From Parolsenella massiliensis (GTDB lineage Bacteria; Actinomycetota; Coriobacteriia; Coriobacteriales; Atopobiaceae), in the NCBI RefSeq assembly GCF_900143685.1, contig NZ_LT671675.1, positions 533,111 to 597,110 of the forward strand: a DNA stretch of 64,000 nt, read 5' to 3'. The notes below the pieces were generated by a model. The model searched no databases. It was not told the origin of the DNA and saw only the letters and a program-made list of their open reading frames with translations. The position numbers were made by a program, and so were the translations under genes. Positions 60,474-64,000 of the stretch are shown piece after piece; position 1 is the first letter of the stretch, and every line of letters starts with the position of its first letter.

Positions 60474-60476
60474 CCC

Positions 60477-61865
60477 GTGCCTACCTACCGCGATCCGGGC
60501 AACCCCGGCGAGGTGCGTTGCGCCTTCTGCGGCAAGACCCGTAGCCAGGTGCGCAAGCTCGTGCAGGGCATCAACGGCATATTCATCTGCGACGAGTGCA
60601 TCGACGCTTGCGAGGACATCATCCATGACTCCGACGCGCTCGAGTACGGCGACGTCGAGTCGCTCGACCCCGAGCAGGCCGGCGAGGCCACATCCTCGCC
60701 CCTGCCCATCGCCGAGCTGCCCACGCCCCACCAGATCTATGACGAGCTCTCGCAGTACGTCATGGGCCAGGAGGACGCCAAGCGCGCCATGAGCGTGGCC
60801 GTCTACAACCACTACCGCCGCGTGCTCTACGGGCTTGAGGACGAGCAGTACGAGCAGGACTACGAGCGCCTCGACGCCGCGGCCCGTGCCGCCGGCGCCG
60901 GTGACGTCGTGGAGCGCGAGCCCGTCGAGCTCGCCAAGAGCAACATCTTGCTTTTGGGCCCCACGGGCACCGGCAAGACGCTGCTTGCCCAGACGCTCGC
61001 ACGCTTCCTCGAGGTCCCGTTTGCCATCGCCGACGCCACGACGCTCACCGAGGCGGGATACGTGGGCGAGGACGTGGAGAACATCCTGCTCAAGCTCATC
61101 ACGGCCGCCGACGGCGACGTCGAGCGCGCGCAGGTGGGCATCGTCTACATCGACGAGATCGACAAGATCGCCCGCAAGGCCGAGAACCTCTCCATCACGC
61201 GTGACGTCTCGGGCGAGGGCGTGCAGCAGTCGCTGCTCAAGATCCTCGAGGGCACCGTGGCCAGCGTCCCGCCCCAGGGCGGCCGCAAGCACCCGCAGCA
61301 GGAGCTCATCAAGATTGACACGACGAACATCCTGTTCATCTGCGGCGGCGCCTTCGTGGGCCTCGACAAGATCGTGGCCGACCGCGTGGGCAAGAAGGGC
61401 ATCGGCTTCAACTCCGAGCTCGCCACGAAGGTCACCGAGTCCGAGGACGAGCTCATGGGCGAGGTCACGCCTCAGGACCTGCACCGCTTTGGCATGATTC
61501 CCGAGTTCGTGGGCCGCATCCCGGTCATCTGCTCCACGAGGCAGCTTGACGAGGACGACCTCGTCCACATCCTCACCGAGCCGCGCAACGCCATCGTGAA
61601 GCAGTACAAGCGCATGTTCGAGATCGAGGGCGTGGAGCTCGAGTTCGAGGACGACGCGCTTCGCGAGATGGCCCACCTGGCGCTCGAACGCAAGACGGGT
61701 GCGCGTGGCCTTCGCGCCATTGCCGAGAAGACGCTCCAGCAGACGATGTTCGACGTCCCGAGCGACCTGTCGGTTGCCAAGGTCGTCGTGACGAAGGCCG
61801 CCGTGGATGGTGACGAGCAGCCCAGGCTCGTGCACACCCACAAGGCCGGCCACCGCGCAGAGTAG
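60477..61865 (+). CDS. clpX: ClpX unfoldase subunit
   Basis: AAA+ ATPase that recognises substrates, unfolds them and feeds ClpP. The 462-residue protein has the N-terminal zinc domain ([13 protein letters not shown] and [11 protein letters not shown]), Walker [15 protein letters not shown] (about residue 165), Walker [14 protein letters not shown] (about 223), the pore and IGF-type ClpP-docking region near [10 protein letters not shown], and the C-terminal sensor-2 segment [18 protein letters not shown] start 60,477 is 3 bp after clpP. An insertion of about 20 residues with [18 protein letters not shown] precedes Walker A. Confidence 0.96.
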   Translation: MPTYRDPGNPGEVRCAFCGKTRSQVRKLVQGINGIFICDECIDACEDIIHDSDALEYGDVESLDPEQAGEATSSPLPIAELPTPHQIYDELSQYVMGQEDAKRAMSVAVYNHYRRVLYGLEDEQYEQDYERLDAAARAAGAGDVVEREPVELAKSNILLLGPTGTGKTLLAQTLARFLEVPFAIADATTLTEAGYVGEDVENILLKLITAADGDVERAQVGIVYIDEIDKIARKAENLSITRDVSGEGVQQSLLKILEGTVASVPPQGGRKHPQQELIKIDTTNILFICGGAFVGLDKIVADRVGKKGIGFNSELATKVTESEDELMGEVTPQDLHRFGMIPEFVGRIPVICSTRQLDEDDLVHILTEPRNAIVKQYKRMFEIEGVELEFEDDALREMAHLALERKTGARGLRAIAEKTLQQTMFDVPSDLSVAKVVVTKAAVDGDEQPRLVHTHKAGHRAE

Positions 61866-61868
61866 CGG

Positions 61869-62597
61869 GTGGACGCGTCGCTACTGGTGGGGCAGGCCTC
61901 GACCGTCCTCACCGTGCCGGTTGTCATCGACTATGCGTCGGTGGTCGTCGGCGTCCTCACGGGGGCGCTGTTCGGCTGCCGGCGCAAGCTTGACGTCGTG
62001 GGCGTCACCGTGGCGGGCTTTCTCACGGGCTTCGGCGGAGGCATCGTGCGAGACCTGCTGCTGGGCGCCCAGGACGTCTACTTCATGTCTCACCCGGACC
62101 TCATCTGGGTGTCCCTTGCCATCTGCCTGCTCACGTTCTACTTCCGCGGCATTTTCCTGGACCTCAACAGGTCGATCCTGCTCGCGGACACGCTGTCCGT
62201 GGCGCTGTTTGCGCTCGCGGGCTCGAGCAAGGCGTTCTCCTATGGGCTCGACCCACTCTACGTGGTCATCATGGGCGTCATCACGGCCGTGGGCGGAGGC
62301 GCGCTGCGAGACTCCTTCGCGGGCATCACGCCGGCGATCTTCCAGGGATCGAACTATTACGCCATGGCGTGCCTCGGCGGTTCGTGCGCGTTCGCGCTGC
62401 TCGCGTTCGCGGGCGTGAGCCTCGTGGTCGCAGGCATCGTCTGTGTGCTCGTGGTGCTCGTCCTGAGGTATCTCAGCATTCGCTTTGACTGGCGCACGCG
62501 CGAGGAGGCAGACCTCACGCCCCGCGTGACGGCCGCGGCGCGCACGATGCGCCAGCGCCTGCGCACCCGTTCCCGCGCAAGGGGCAGGAGGAAATAG
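61869..62597 (+). CDS. TRIC-type / UPF0126 cation channel protein
   Basis: A 242-residue membrane protein with seven predicted hydrophobic segments and two internally similar halves, each holding a glycine-rich motif (TGFGGGIVRDLLLG, about residue 55, and TAVGGGALRDSFAG, about 140). This is the bacterial TRIC trimeric cation channel family (YicG/YadS). The basic Arg-rich C-terminal tail is cytoplasmic by the positive-inside rule. GTG start 61,869 is 3 bp after clpX, and the serine dehydratase ATG lies 1 bp after its stop; a link to amino acid uptake is possible. Confidence 0.88.
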   Translation: MDASLLVGQASTVLTVPVVIDYASVVVGVLTGALFGCRRKLDVVGVTVAGFLTGFGGGIVRDLLLGAQDVYFMSHPDLIWVSLAICLLTFYFRGIFLDLNRSILLADTLSVALFALAGSSKAFSYGLDPLYVVIMGVITAVGGGALRDSFAGITPAIFQGSNYYAMACLGGSCAFALLAFAGVSLVVAGIVCVLVVLVLRYLSIRFDWRTREEADLTPRVTAAARTMRQRLRTRSRARGRRK

Positions 62598-62598
62598 C

Positions 62599-64000
62599 AT
62601 GTCGAACGTCCTCGACATCATCGGTCCCGTCATGATCGGTCCCTCGAGCTCGCACACGGCGGGCGCCTGCCGACTGGGCCGGATCGCCCGCGCGCTTCTG
62701 GGGACGGATGCCACGCGTGCTCGCATCACGCTGTACGGCTCGTTTGCCAAGACGTATCGCGGGCACGGAACCGACCGCGCGCTCGTTGCCGGCATCATGG
62801 GCCTGGCCACTGACGACGACCGCCTGCGCGACTCGCTCGAGCTTGCCCGCGAGCGTGGCGTGGACGTCTCGTTTCTGTGCGAGGAGGGCGAGGGGCTGCA
62901 TCCCAACTCCGCGCTCATCGAGCTCGGGGCCGCGAGCGGCGAGCGCGTGAGCGTGCTCGGTAGCTCCGTGGGCGGCGGTCAGGTCGTCGTCACGCGCGTC
63001 GACGGCATGCAGGTGCGCATCACGGGTCTGCGCACGACGTTCGCGGTGCGTCACCTCGACGTGCCGGGCCTCATCGCGGCCGTGACGGACGTGCTTGCGG
63101 ACTGTGGGGCCAATATCTGCGACTTCTCGCTCGCGCGGCAGACGCGAGGCGGCGTTGCCGTCATGACGATCGAGGTGGAGGGCGAGGTCGGGCCCAGCGT
63201 GGCCGGCCGCATCGAGGCGCTTCCCGGCGTTGAGGCCTGCACGATGCTCGCGCCCGTCGGTGGTGCCGAGACGTGCGAGGGGGCCGGCGATGAGGAAGCC
63301 CCGGACGTCTCGGCGTTCGATGCGGACTTCGTGTACGGGAGCCTCTCGGGCGTGGTCGAGGCCGCGGAGCGCGCGGGCGTTCCCATCTCGCAAGTGGTGC
63401 TCGCCCAGCAGGCGCGCGCCATGGAGATGGAGCCTGCCGAGCTGTATGCGCGCATGCGCTCGCGGCTACGCGTCATGGACGAGTGCGTGGAGCCGGGAAG
63501 TGCGGCGGACCTGCGCTCGACGAGCGGCCTCACAGGCGGAGACGCCCATCGCATGCGCGAGGCCGAGCGTGCGGGCTCGTGCGTGGCGGGCGGCTTTGTG
63601 GCGCGTGCTGTGCAGCGGGCGCTGGCAGTCTCTGAGCTCAACGCCGCCATGGGTCGCGTGGTGGCAGCTCCCACGGCTGGCTCGTGCGGCATCCTTCCGG
63701 CGGCCGTCCTCTCCATGCGAGACGAGCGTGGCTGCAGCGAAGCCGGCTGCGTGATGGCGCTGCTTACCGCCGCGGCCGTGGGCCTCGTCATCGAGCATGG
63801 CGCCACGCTCGCGGGCGCCGAGGGAGGCTGCCAGGCCGAGACGGGCGCCGCCGCTGCCATGGCGGCCGCGGCCATTGTTGAGCTCGCGGGCGGCACGCCT
63901 GCCCAGACGGCGGATGCCGCTTCCATGGCCATTCAGGCGCTGCTCGGCCTCGTGTGCGACCCGGTGGCCGGTCTCGTCGAGGTGCCGTGCGTGCGCAGGA
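62599..64000 (+). CDS. L-serine dehydratase, fused beta-alpha, partial at window end
   Basis: Iron-sulfur L-serine ammonia-lyase that makes pyruvate and ammonia. The visible 467 residues start at ATG 62,599 (AGGAGG 9 bases upstream) and show the beta part (DIIGPVMIGPSSSHTAGACR; an ACT-like domain around 145-215) fused to the alpha part (about 235 on), with VAAPTAGSCGILPAAVL, whose Cys is a [4Fe-4S] ligand, and EGGCQAETGAAAAMAAAA. No stop appears before 64,000. One-chain enzymes of this type are about 530-550 residues, so some 70-80 are missing here. Confidence 0.92.
   Translation, partial: MSNVLDIIGPVMIGPSSSHTAGACRLGRIARALLGTDATRARITLYGSFAKTYRGHGTDRALVAGIMGLATDDDRLRDSLELARERGVDVSFLCEEGEGLHPNSALIELGAASGERVSVLGSSVGGGQVVVTRVDGMQVRITGLRTTFAVRHLDVPGLIAAVTDVLADCGANICDFSLARQTRGGVAVMTIEVEGEVGPSVAGRIEALPGVEACTMLAPVGGAETCEGAGDEEAPDVSAFDADFVYGSLSGVVEAAERAGVPISQVVLAQQARAMEMEPAELYARMRSRLRVMDECVEPGSAADLRSTSGLTGGDAHRMREAERAGSCVAGGFVARAVQRALAVSELNAAMGRVVAAPTAGSCGILPAAVLSMRDERGCSEAGCVMALLTAAAVGLVIEHGATLAGAEGGCQAETGAAAAMAAAAIVELAGGTPAQTADAASMAIQALLGLVCDPVAGLVEVPCVRR

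Overview
The window comes from a high-GC Gram-positive gut-type actinobacterium, most likely class Coriobacteriia (Collinsella/Olsenella/Atopobiaceae relatives). The signs are GC-rich codon use on both strands, a Rho with a long basic disordered N-terminus, fructose-type PTS genes, an NADP-type glutamate dehydrogenase, a sortase-anchored adhesin with pilin-type domains, and a phage copy of the actinobacterial integration host factor. The species cannot be fixed from the sequence alone.

Left chromosomal flank (1-13.4 kb): nicotinate phosphoribosyltransferase, arginyl-tRNA synthetase, a tandem winged-helix regulator, Rho, a membrane protein, a VanZ-like protein, then an aspartate-family cluster (thrB and thrC on the minus strand, divergent from lysC and asd).

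Prophage (about 13,424-45,427, 32 kb): a siphovirus-type temperate phage inserted in the 3' half of a tRNA-Arg(TCT) gene and bounded by a perfect 68-bp repeat. From the left it carries an integrase, an Abi_2 protein preceded by a small promoter-terminator RNA, a CI-like repressor with altered protease residues, a divergent operator region and Cro-like gene, recombination and replication genes (RusA, Bet, mIHF, an initiator-like gene holding an iteron array, DnaC-type loader, SSB), a fused terminase, portal, a MuF-type minor head protein with a RadC/JAB-like C-terminal domain, scaffold, capsid, connectors, tail genes, two holin-like genes and an amidase endolysin.

Main discovery: the receptor-binding tail gene (40,202-41,188) is the expressed copy of a multi-segment DNA shuffling system (shufflon). 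Six copies of a 13-bp site (GATTCCGTATCCC) split 40,697-42,816 into five movable segments carrying six alternative C-terminal cassettes in the same reading frame. A second, Rci-like tyrosine recombinase gene (42,815-43,684) ends inside the last site. The layout matches the R64 pilV shufflon but serves a prophage tail fibre, so one lysogen could release virions with different host specificities.

Right chromosomal flank (45.4-64 kb): the intact tRNA-Arg, tRNA-His, two tRNA-Lys, a PTS cluster (EIIA, 1-phosphofructokinase, HPr, EI), a large LPXTG-type adhesin behind a 12-G tract, tRNA-Pro and tRNA-Gly, a diacylglycerol-kinase-like gene, gdhA, tRNA-Leu, the tig-clpP-clpX proteostasis block, a TRIC-type channel gene and the start of a one-chain L-serine dehydratase that runs off the window end.
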